Shown: positions 1-6,147 of the stretch, in pieces
How the letters are laid out: the number at the start of each line of letters is the position of its first letter
Numbering within the stretch: position 1 is the first letter of the stretch
From: an uncultured Megamonas sp.
GTDB lineage: Bacteria > Bacillota > Negativicutes > Selenomonadales > Selenomonadaceae
DNA: 9,281 nucleotides
NCBI GenBank assembly: GCA_900554895.1
Contig: USIX01000090.1
Coordinates: 1-9,281 of the forward strand
Direction: 5' to 3'
Made by a program: the position numbers and the translations under genes
Notes under the pieces: generated by a model
The model's input: only the letters and a program-made list of their open reading frames with translations
What the model was told of the DNA's origin: nothing
Databases searched by the model: none

Positions 1-1
1 T

Positions 2-73
2 AGTGGAGACACAAAATATACCAATGCCAGCCGCTTTTCGTGGGAAACGATCACAAAATATATAATAAGTTAA
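2..73 (+). CDS. 3' end of an upstream gene, possibly a GT4-type glycosyltransferase (partial)
   Basis: This frame is open from the window edge to a TAA at 71-73 and gives about 23 residues ending ...ASRFSWETITKYIIS. The FSWE-x-I stretch close to a C-terminus resembles the last helix of GT-B fold (family 4) glycosyltransferases, which often end in Y/F-SWE-x-I-A-x-x. That resemblance is the only basis for a function. The other two plus-strand frames are also partly open in this AT-rich stretch, so the frame choice is not certain. If it is real, the gene ends about 40 bases before the promoter of the next gene, and no hairpin terminator is visible in between. Confidence 0.35.
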   Translation, partial: SGDTKYTNASRFSWETITKYIIS

Positions 74-114
74 ATCATATAAAGAAACAGATAAGGAATT
101 TTTTTATAATTTTC

Positions 115-143
115 TTTTCAGATGAGTGGATTTCTTCTATAAT
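115..143 (+). promoter_or_regulatory. Sigma-A type promoter for the methyltransferase gene
   Basis: There is a perfect -10 box TATAAT at 138-143. A 17-bp spacer separates it from a -35-like TTTTCA at 115-120, which matches four of six consensus positions. Transcription would start near 150, just before the ribosome binding site at 159-166. The promoter overlaps the in-frame upstream extension that starts with GTG at 126, which argues against that start. Confidence 0.55.
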
Positions 144-173
144 ATCAATAGAATTAAAAGGGAGGATTTATTT

Positions 174-950
174 TTGGTAGTTGTAACAACAATTCGCAAA
201 GTAAATGATGATTTGGTAATGCGGGCACAAAAAATAGCAGCATTTTTAAATACGAAATATGTTCCACGTAGAAAAGAAGGAATTTCCAAAATAAAAGAGC
301 GGTATAATGCAGATGCGGCACTTATAGTAAAAAATAATCAACTTATACTGGATTTACCGGAAGGAGAAATGTTTTTTCATCCTAATATGGCGCAGGTACG
401 TATTAAACGGCTTCGATACGGAGGAAATGATAATATGCTTGATGCTATGCAGGTAGAAAAAGGTATGAAAATTTTGGATTGCACACTGGGATTTGCCGCC
501 GATGCGATAGTTAGCAGCTACGGTGTGGGAGAAAGCGGCAAGGTCGTAGGGCTGGAAATAAATCCGCTAATCAGTTTGGTGGTAAGAGAAGGACTGAAAA
601 CATATCTGCCGACCAATTATGATTTAAAATCGGCTATGAATAATATTGAGGTAATTAATCAGGATTATTTATCGTATTTAAAAGCACAACCGGATAACAG
701 TTTTGATATTGTTTATTTTGACCCGATGTTTCGCCACGCACTGATGGACAGCAAAAATCTCAGCCCGCTCCGTCAGCTTGCAGATAACAGACCTGTTTCT
801 TTAGAAGCCATAAAACAGGCCAAACGCGTTGCCAAATATCGTGTAGTATTTAAAGAAAACAGCCGTAGTCTGGAATTTTCCCGTTTGGGATTTGAAAAAA
901 TCTGCGGTGGTAAATATGCTCCAATTCATTACGGTGTAATTGATATATAA
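174..950 (+). CDS. RsmJ-like class I SAM-dependent methyltransferase (TTG start)
   Basis: Predicted 258-residue cytoplasmic methyltransferase. The SAM-binding motif I is seen as ILDCTLGFAADA (residues 100-111), followed by the acidic loop GLEINP (126-131) and the catalytic-type motif YFDPMF (181-186). LD-x-T-x-G-x-x-x-D-A together with DPMF is characteristic of the RsmJ family (PF04445), whose E. coli member makes m2G1516 in 16S rRNA. A target in 16S rRNA is inferred from the family and not shown here. The N-terminal 90 residues (VVTTIRKVND...) are less conserved and may form a small substrate-recognition domain. TTG at 174 is chosen because AGGGAGGA (159-166) sits 8 nt upstream and a promoter overlaps the alternative GTG at 126, which would give 274 residues. 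The gene forms its own transcription unit. Confidence 0.8.
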   Translation: MVVVTTIRKVNDDLVMRAQKIAAFLNTKYVPRRKEGISKIKERYNADAALIVKNNQLILDLPEGEMFFHPNMAQVRIKRLRYGGNDNMLDAMQVEKGMKILDCTLGFAADAIVSSYGVGESGKVVGLEINPLISLVVREGLKTYLPTNYDLKSAMNNIEVINQDYLSYLKAQPDNSFDIVYFDPMFRHALMDSKNLSPLRQLADNRPVSLEAIKQAKRVAKYRVVFKENSRSLEFSRLGFEKICGGKYAPIHYGVIDI

Positions 951-955
951 GTAGG

Positions 956-991
956 AAATCCCGAAGATTTTACATGATTTCGGGATTTTTT
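956..991 (+). terminator. Rho-independent terminator of the methyltransferase gene
   Basis: The 10-bp stem AAATCCCGAA (956-965) pairs perfectly with TTCGGGATTT (979-988), with a 13-nt loop and a T run to 991. It begins 5 bases after the stop codon. Confidence 0.85.
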
Positions 992-1030
992 ACTGAAAGG
1001 GTCTTTGTTTATCATGAAAAAAGATTGTTA

Positions 1031-1059
1031 TTTGCAAATATATTAAAAAGCTATATAAT
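1031..1059 (+). promoter_or_regulatory. Promoter for map
   Basis: A perfect -10 box TATAAT lies at 1054-1059. A weak -35 is either TTTGCA at 1031-1036 with a 17-bp spacer or TTGCAA at 1032-1037 with 16 bp. The predicted transcript starts near 1066 and has a leader of about 23 nt containing AGGAGA (1074-1079). Confidence 0.5.
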
Positions 1060-1088
1060 ATCGTATATAGAATAGGAGAGATAATATA

Positions 1089-1961
1089 ATGCTAGATACA
1101 GATTTATGTTGGTGTGGCAGCAATCGTATATATAAAGTCTGCCACAAAAGTTTTGATGAACGATTAAAATCCGTTAAACTGAAGAAATTCAGAGGACAGT
1201 GCCGTCCGCCACGTCAGATTATTAAAAATGAGAAGGATATTGAAGGTATCAAAAAAAGCGGTATTGTAAATAACGGTGCGCTTGATTTGATTGCGGAAAA
1301 TATCTGTGCGGGCATGGATACGGAAACGATTAATCTCCTGGCTCATAATTATATTATTGAACACGGCGGTATTCCTGCCTGTCTTAATTATGAAGGGTTC
1401 CCGAAAAGTATCTGTGTTTCCATCAATAATGTTGTCTGTCATGGTATCCCGAGCCGTGATACAATTTTAAAAGACGGCGACATCGTAAATGTGGACGTAA
1501 CGACTATTCTTGACGGATATTTTGCTGATGCTTCTCGTATGTTCATGATCGGCAATGTTTCACCGAAAGCAAGAAAGCTGGTAGAAGTAACAAAAGAGTG
1601 CATGGAAATCGGCATTGCTGCCCTCAAGCCGTGGGGTTTTCTTGGTGATGTCGGTGCGGTTATTCAGCATCATGCTCACAAGAACGGTTATTCTGTAGTA
1701 CGCCAGCTCGGCGGACACGGAGTGGGTAAAAAATTCCATGAAGAGCCGTTTGTAGCTCATTTCGGCAAAAAAAACACGGGAATGCTGCTTGTACCGGGTA
1801 TGGTTTTAACGGTTGAGCCGATGATTAATGCCGGTAAGGATGAAGTAGTAATTGATCCGTTTGACGATTGGACAATTTATACGAAAGACGGCTCTCTTTC
1901 CGCTCAATGGGAAAAAACGGTACTTATTACAGAAACGGGTACAGAAATTTTAGCCGACTGA
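1089..1961 (+). CDS. map: Methionine aminopeptidase, type I, with N-terminal SEC-C zinc motif
   Basis: Predicted 290-residue enzyme that removes the initiator methionine from nascent proteins. All dinuclear metal ligands of the type I family are visible: D136 (NVDV), D147 (FADAS), H210 (GGHG), E243 (TVEP) and E275 (QWE). The active-site histidines H118 (CHG) and H217 (KFHEEP) are also present, so it should be active. The catalytic domain spans about 45-290. Ahead of it is a short SEC-C type zinc-binding module, C7-x-C9-x8-C18-H19 (DLCWCGSNRIYKVCHK), similar to the C-terminal motif of SecA. In related long MAPs such a module is thought to aid ribosome or protein contact, but here that is inference. 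AGGAGA lies about 10 nt before the ATG. The gene is monocistronic, flanked by terminators on both sides. Confidence 0.95.
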   Translation: MLDTDLCWCGSNRIYKVCHKSFDERLKSVKLKKFRGQCRPPRQIIKNEKDIEGIKKSGIVNNGALDLIAENICAGMDTETINLLAHNYIIEHGGIPACLNYEGFPKSICVSINNVVCHGIPSRDTILKDGDIVNVDVTTILDGYFADASRMFMIGNVSPKARKLVEVTKECMEIGIAALKPWGFLGDVGAVIQHHAHKNGYSVVRQLGGHGVGKKFHEEPFVAHFGKKNTGMLLVPGMVLTVEPMINAGKDEVVIDPFDDWTIYTKDGSLSAQWEKTVLITETGTEILAD

Positions 1962-1977
1962 TTTTTAGATTTCAATA

Positions 1978-2016
1978 AAAAATGCTTCCTGAAATTTTTG
2001 CTCAGGAAGCATTTTT
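1978..2016 (+). terminator. Strong rho-independent terminator after map
   Basis: A perfect 15-bp stem pairs AAAAATGCTTCCTGA (1978-1992) with TCAGGAAGCATTTTT (2002-2016) around a 9-nt loop. It starts 16 bases after the map stop codon. The A-run on the 5' side gives it terminator character on both strands. Confidence 0.9.
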
Positions 2017-2046
2017 ATACTTATTTGCAGTAAAAGGGGTTTTGTA

Positions 2047-2745
2047 ATGATACAGCCAATGATAACGATGGAACATGTTTCTAAGAAATATGAAAATAAT
2101 GTTTTGGCTTTAAATGATATTAATGTAACGATTTATAAAGGCGAATTTGTTTTTGTCGTAGGTCCAAGCGGCGCCGGTAAATCTACTTTTATGCGCATGC
2201 TGCTGCGAGAAACGCTGCCTAGTTCCGGTACGGTTAAGGTCAACGGCTACAATATTTCCACTATGCGCACAAAAGATGTGCCGTATCTGCGCCGCAGCCT
2301 CGGCATTGTCTTTCAGGATTATCGTCTGCTGCCGAATAAAACGGTTTATGAAAATGTGGCATTTGCCATGCGAGTAATTGAAGCGCCGCGCCGTTTAATC
2401 CAGCGCAGTGTAATCAGTGTACTCGGTGTTGTAGGATTAAAGGATAAATACCGCTGTTTTCCGCATCAACTGTCCGGCGGTGAACAGCAGCGTGTTGCCA
2501 TTGCCCGGGCCATTGTAAACCAGCCTTCTATCGTGATTGCCGATGAACCTACAGGAAATTTGGACCCTGAAACGACATGGGGCATTATGGAAATTTTTAA
2601 CCGTATTAATCAGGCGGGCACAACGATTGTCATGGCAACGCATAATAAGGATATTGTCGATACGATGCAGCGCCGCGTCATAACCATCTCTCAGGGCAGT
2701 ATAACCCGCGATGTTGCACAGGGAGGTTACGACGGTGAAATTTAG
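2047..2745 (+). CDS. ftsE: Cell division ATP-binding protein FtsE
   Basis: Predicted 232-residue ABC ATPase, the cytoplasmic half of the FtsEX complex that converts ATP hydrolysis into control of peptidoglycan hydrolases at the septum. All motifs are intact: Walker [10 protein letters not shown] (39-47), Q-loop VFQDYRLLP (Q90), signature LSGGEQQRV (142-150), Walker [13 protein letters not shown] (D166, E167) and H-loop H199. The [18 protein letters not shown] segment is typical of FtsE rather than of LolD or MacB ATPases. The ATG at 2047 has AAAGGGGT at 2033-2040 and a 7-nt spacer. Internal ATGs at codons 5 and 8 are possible alternatives, because many FtsE proteins begin close to the MEHVSKKY segment. 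It is the first gene of a four-gene operon, and its last 11 bases overlap ftsX. Confidence 0.95.
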   Translation: MIQPMITMEHVSKKYENNVLALNDINVTIYKGEFVFVVGPSGAGKSTFMRMLLRETLPSSGTVKVNGYNISTMRTKDVPYLRRSLGIVFQDYRLLPNKTVYENVAFAMRVIEAPRRLIQRSVISVLGVVGLKDKYRCFPHQLSGGEQQRVAIARAIVNQPSIVIADEPTGNLDPETTWGIMEIFNRINQAGTTIVMATHNKDIVDTMQRRVITISQGSITRDVAQGGYDGEI

Positions 2746-3622
2746 TACAAGTGAATATTTTATTAAGGAAGTATATACTTCGTTTAAACGCAATACATGG
2801 ATGACGCTGGCTTCCGTTTTAACGGTAGTGATATCACTGTTTATTCTGGGTTTTTTCTCCATCGTGGTTCTGAATTTAAACAAACTTGCCGACACACTGG
2901 AATCTCAGGTACAGGTCAGTGTTTATCTGAAAGATGATATCAATGAAGATGATTTGGACGATACCAAAAAAATTCTGGAAGCTGTTGAAGGTACGCAAAA
3001 GGTAAATTATATCACACGTGATGAAGCTATGCAGAATTTTAAAGACAGACTGGGCGACCAGCAATTTCTACTTGATGCATTGGATAATACCAATCCTCTG
3101 CCGAATTCGTTTACAGTCATCGTATCCGCACCGGAACAGGTAAAAAAAGTTGCTGATGTCGCACAGACGCTGTATACGGTGGAGTCGGTTTCATACAGTC
3201 AGGATATTATCAACCATATCTTTAATCTGACGCATTTAATCAGGATTATCGGTGTGGCTTTAATAGTTCTGTTGCTCGGAGCGGCAGTGTTTATAATTTC
3301 CAATACAATTCGTCTGACCGTATTTGCACGGCGCGAAGAAATTGCTATAATGAAATATGTCGGTGCAACTGACTGGTTCATACGCTGGCCGTTTCTCCTG
3401 GAGGGAATTGTGCTCGGTTTTATCGGTGGCGGACTTGCAGCAAGTCTTCTTATTGTAATTTATGCGCAGATATCGCAGGAAATATATAATGCCATGGCTT
3501 TTTTCCCGCTAATTCCGCAATATCCGTTCATCAATTATGTTGTACTTGCTGTACTCATTAGCGGTATAATCATCGGCGCAACGGGCAGCATTATTTCTCT
3601 GAAAAGATTTCTTAAAGTATAA
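2735..3622 (+). CDS. ftsX: Cell division protein FtsX (GTG start)
   Basis: Predicted 295-residue membrane partner of FtsE. The layout matches FtsX: a short cytoplasmic N-terminus, TM1 at about 24-46, an extracytoplasmic loop of about 120 residues (47-167) that would contact the murein hydrolase, then TM2 (168-190), TM3 (218-243) and TM4 (266-288). The cytoplasmic segment RREEIAIMKYVGATDWFIR (199-217) is the conserved coupling region of FtsX-type permeases. I chose GTG at 2735 because GGGAGG (2721-2726) lies 8 nt upstream. An in-frame ATG at 2711 would add 8 residues but sits upstream of that site. The 11-nt overlap with ftsE suggests translational coupling, which suits a fixed-ratio complex. 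Confidence 0.95.
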   Translation: MKFSTSEYFIKEVYTSFKRNTWMTLASVLTVVISLFILGFFSIVVLNLNKLADTLESQVQVSVYLKDDINEDDLDDTKKILEAVEGTQKVNYITRDEAMQNFKDRLGDQQFLLDALDNTNPLPNSFTVIVSAPEQVKKVADVAQTLYTVESVSYSQDIINHIFNLTHLIRIIGVALIVLLLGAAVFIISNTIRLTVFARREEIAIMKYVGATDWFIRWPFLLEGIVLGFIGGGLAASLLIVIYAQISQEIYNAMAFFPLIPQYPFINYVVLAVLISGIIIGATGSIISLKRFLKV

Positions 3623-3634
3623 GGAGCATGTCAG

Positions 3635-4726
3635 ATGAAAATTTTCTTGGTTTTAATATTGATATGTTCTTTAATGAATACAGTATTTGCCCAAACTTTG
3701 GGAGAACGTCAAAGTGAATTAAACGAAAAAGCTGAGGTTCAGCGGCAGAAAATAGAAGAAACCGATAAAAAAATAGATGAAGTATCCGAACAGATGCGTG
3801 CTATGCAGGAAGACTGGGATAACGCCAATACTCAGTACAATGAGATAAAAGCTGAACTGGATGAAGCAAATGCCCAACTGGAAGAAAAACAAAAACAGCT
3901 GGAGGAAACGGAAGCTTCGCTTGAAAAAAACCGCAGTTATCTGCAAAAGCGCGTGCGCAATATCTACATGCACGGACAAATTTCCTATCTGGACATACTG
4001 TTCGGTGCGAAAGATTTTTCCGATTTTCTAACGCGTATGGATTTGATTAAGAGAATTCTGCGTTACGACTATGATTTAATTACGAAAATAAATGAAGAAC
4101 GCAACATGATTAAACAGACAAAAGAAGAACTGGAAAAAGACAAAGCACAGACAGAAAAACTGTTTGACGAAGCAACAAGCAGAAAATTAGAACTGGATAG
4201 AAAAAAAGATGCTCTGGATAAAATGATGGACAAATTGAAATACGACCGTGAGACATCAGAAAAAGCCTATCAGGAAATCATGGCTGCTTCGGCAAATATC
4301 ACCCGCATGCTGCAAAATCACAGTGCTTCATCTGTCGTCGGCACCGGACAGATGATTTGGCCACTGAGTGGACCTGTAACATCGGAATTCGGCTGGCGGA
4401 CTCATCCTATTTACGGTAATGCCCGCTTTCACAGCGGTATTGATATAGGCGGTGATTATGGCCTTAGCATTGCTGCAGCCGATTCGGGAACGGTTTCTTA
4501 TGCCGGCTGGATTAGCGGTTACGGTAATACAGTTATCATCGACCACGGTAACGGCATATCAACACTGTACGGCCATAATCAGTCACTTACTGTCAGCGTG
4601 GGACAAAACATATCACAAGGCGATATTATCGCCCGCTGCGGTTCTACGGGCAATTCCACCGGACCGCACTGTCATTTTGAGGTTCGTGTTAATGGAGAAC
4701 CGACCAGTCCTTACAATTATCTTTAA
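3635..4726 (+). CDS. Secreted murein hydrolase: coiled coil plus M23 (LytM) peptidase, FtsEX partner
   Basis: Predicted 363-residue exported protein. A signal peptide covers residues 1-19, with likely cleavage after VFA and before Q20. Two long charged coiled-coil segments follow (about 22-110 and 148-225), separated by a loop with ILFGAKDFSDFLTR (121-134), the arrangement seen in EnvC, PcsB and CwlO. The C-terminal LytM/M23 domain (about 240-363) has H266-x3-D270 (HSGID), H314 (YGH) and H345-x-H347 (HCH). This is the full zinc-binding and catalytic set of active M23 endopeptidases, whereas E. coli EnvC has a degenerate site and only activates amidases. It is therefore probably a peptidoglycan endopeptidase controlled by FtsEX through the coiled coil. 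AAGGAG (3621-3626) overlaps the ftsX stop, 8 nt before the ATG, so co-expression is likely. Confidence 0.9.
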   Translation: MKIFLVLILICSLMNTVFAQTLGERQSELNEKAEVQRQKIEETDKKIDEVSEQMRAMQEDWDNANTQYNEIKAELDEANAQLEEKQKQLEETEASLEKNRSYLQKRVRNIYMHGQISYLDILFGAKDFSDFLTRMDLIKRILRYDYDLITKINEERNMIKQTKEELEKDKAQTEKLFDEATSRKLELDRKKDALDKMMDKLKYDRETSEKAYQEIMAASANITRMLQNHSASSVVGTGQMIWPLSGPVTSEFGWRTHPIYGNARFHSGIDIGGDYGLSIAAADSGTVSYAGWISGYGNTVIIDHGNGISTLYGHNQSLTVSVGQNISQGDIIARCGSTGNSTGPHCHFEVRVNGEPTSPYNYL

Positions 4727-4742
4727 TTAATTGGTGGTAAAA

Positions 4743-5891
4743 ATGAAAAAAATATTAAAGAATATAATAATTGCTTTGTTGATAGCAATATTTTCTTCGC
4801 TGTCGACACTTGCCGTTATCTATTATGCGCTCGGCTTCAATCAGCAGGGATTTTTCAATCTTATGCGCTTTATAACGGCATACCGTTTTATTGAAATGAA
4901 GTATGTAAATGATACAAGTGATGTCGATTTAATTGACGGTGCCATTGACGGTATGGTGAAATCACTTAATGACCCGCATTCCAATTATCTTTCACCGAAA
5001 ATGTACCAGAACTTGATGGAACAGACTCAAGGTTCTTTTGCCGGTATCGGGGTCATCATGGGCATGGATAATGACAAAAACATTCATATTGTCGGCGTGC
5101 TGGAGAATTCGCCGGGACTTAAGGCAGGGTTGCAGGTCGGCGACCAGATAACAGCAGTTGACGGAACCTCCGTCACTCAGATGGCATTTGACGAAGTGGC
5201 GGCGCATGTACGCGGCGAACCGGGAACGAATGTTGTAATTTCGATTGTGCGTAACGGCACACAGCAGGATTTTACAATCACACGCGATAATATCAAATTG
5301 AAAACGGTTGCCCATGAAATGATGGAAAACAATATCGGTTATATTCAGATTGCCTCTTTTTCAGAGGATACGGCACAGGAATTCAGCGACGCATATACTG
5401 ATTTAAAAAATCAGGGAATGAAAGGCTTAATACTTGACCTGCGCAATAATCCGGGCGGTCTTTTGACAACCTGCGTAGAAATAGCTAAAAATCTCGTACC
5501 GAAGGGCGATATTGTTTCCATTGTGGATAAAGACGGCAACAAGGAGGTATATTCCTCCGATTTGGAACAGGTACCGTATCCTATAGTGGTTTTAATCAAC
5601 AATAACAGTGCCAGCGCATCGGAAATTCTCGCCGGTGCAATTCAGGATACACATTCGGGTACGATTATCGGCACGACCTCCTACGGTAAAGGCTCCGTAC
5701 AGACAATTCTGCCGATGATGGATGACGATGCAGTGAAACTCACTATAGCAAAATACTATACACCGAGCGGTCGCTCCATTGACGGAGTAGGCATTACACC
5801 AGATATTGAGGTACAGCTCGATGAAAATTCCGCTGTAGACGTACAACTCGATAAAGCCAAGGAAGTTTTGGGAACTAAAATATCTCAATAA
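4743..5891 (+). CDS. ctpA: C-terminal processing peptidase, PDZ/S41 family (CtpA-like)
   Basis: Predicted 382-residue serine protease acting outside the cytoplasmic membrane. One N-terminal hydrophobic segment (about 7-28) looks like a signal anchor, although cleavage cannot be excluded. A conserved N-terminal helix region (VDLIDGAIDGMVKSLNDPHS, 61-80) precedes a PDZ domain at about 95-180 (GIGV, then VLENSPGLKAGLQVGDQI). The S41 domain follows. Its catalytic pair is S291 in NNSASASEI and K316 in SYGKGSVQ, 25 residues apart as in B. subtilis CtpB, with Q320 at the position of the third active-site residue. The ATG at 4743 is preferred because GGTGG (4733-4737) precedes it. Upstream in-frame TTG 4731 and GTG 4734 lack a ribosome binding site. 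The 16-nt gap after the M23 gene places it in the ftsEX operon. Its substrate is unknown; a neighbouring envelope hydrolase is a reasonable guess. Confidence 0.92.
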   Translation: MKKILKNIIIALLIAIFSSLSTLAVIYYALGFNQQGFFNLMRFITAYRFIEMKYVNDTSDVDLIDGAIDGMVKSLNDPHSNYLSPKMYQNLMEQTQGSFAGIGVIMGMDNDKNIHIVGVLENSPGLKAGLQVGDQITAVDGTSVTQMAFDEVAAHVRGEPGTNVVISIVRNGTQQDFTITRDNIKLKTVAHEMMENNIGYIQIASFSEDTAQEFSDAYTDLKNQGMKGLILDLRNNPGGLLTTCVEIAKNLVPKGDIVSIVDKDGNKEVYSSDLEQVPYPIVVLINNNSASASEILAGAIQDTHSGTIIGTTSYGKGSVQTILPMMDDDAVKLTIAKYYTPSGRSIDGVGITPDIEVQLDENSAVDVQLDKAKEVLGTKISQ

Positions 5892-5897
5892 AAATTC

Positions 5898-5928
5898 AGG
5901 ACGACAGTTTTATGCTGCCGTCCTTTTT
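5898..5928 (+). terminator. Rho-independent terminator of the ftsEX-ctpA operon
   Basis: AGGACGACAG (5898-5907) pairs with CTGCCGTCCT (5915-5924) with one internal mismatch and a 7-nt loop, followed by a T run to 5928. It starts 6 bases after the ctpA stop codon. Confidence 0.85.
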
Positions 5929-5950
5929 ACGTTGTGCAAAAATCTTTTAT

Positions 5951-5976
5951 GTATAAAGTATTGCAATTGCTTATAC
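5951..5976. promoter_or_regulatory. Candidate LysR-type operator (T-N11-A dyad)
   Basis: GTAT at 5958-5961 and ATAC at 5973-5976 are inverted and separated by 11 bases that contain the palindrome GCAATTGC (5963-5970). This fits the T-N11-A dyad bound by many LysR-type regulators. A second outer inverted pair uses GTATAA (5951-5956) and TTATAC (5971-5976). The site lies about 170 bases before the lysR start codon and about 120 bases before its predicted transcription start, which is rather far for simple autoregulation. It is inferred from sequence symmetry only. Confidence 0.35.
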
Positions 5977-6075
5977 TGGCCAGATATTTTTACTGAAACG
6001 ACAAGTGTTTATATAAATATCTTTTATGTTTTTACCGTTCCATAATAAATAAATATTTAATATTGCTGTTGGTTA

Positions 6076-6084
6076 TGCTATAAT
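6076..6084 (+). promoter_or_regulatory. Extended -10 promoter for the LysR gene
   Basis: The sequence TGCTATAAT is a perfect -10 box (6079-6084) preceded by the TG of an extended -10. No good -35 box is found at the normal spacing; TTTAAT at 6056-6061 is the nearest. Transcription from here would give a leader of about 55 nt. That leader contains the inverted pair TAATTC (6090-6095) and GAATTA (6113-6118), whose role is unknown. Confidence 0.5.
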
Positions 6085-6147
6085 AAATATAATTCGATTA
6101 ATTTTATTTATAGAATTACATACAGGATTTTCTTAAGGGGGATAATA

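Noticed and set aside
3..65. Alternative upstream gene end in the third frame (ending ...PAAFRGKRSQNI)
   Set aside because: It is open to a TAA at 63-65, but the sequence shows no family-like feature, while the second frame ends in an FSWE motif. The choice remains uncertain.
2437..2895. A 152-codon open frame on the minus strand across the end of ftsE and start of ftsX
   Set aside because: It is antisense to two well-supported genes with intact motifs, has no ribosome binding site and encodes no recognisable protein. It is a shadow of coding sequence.
4452..4730. A 92-codon plus-strand frame inside the M23 peptidase domain
   Set aside because: It lies entirely in another frame of the conserved LytM domain and its product has no recognisable features.
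4992..5315. A 107-codon minus-strand frame inside ctpA
   Set aside because: It is antisense to the PDZ region of ctpA and has low-complexity, cysteine- and histidine-rich composition typical of shadow frames.
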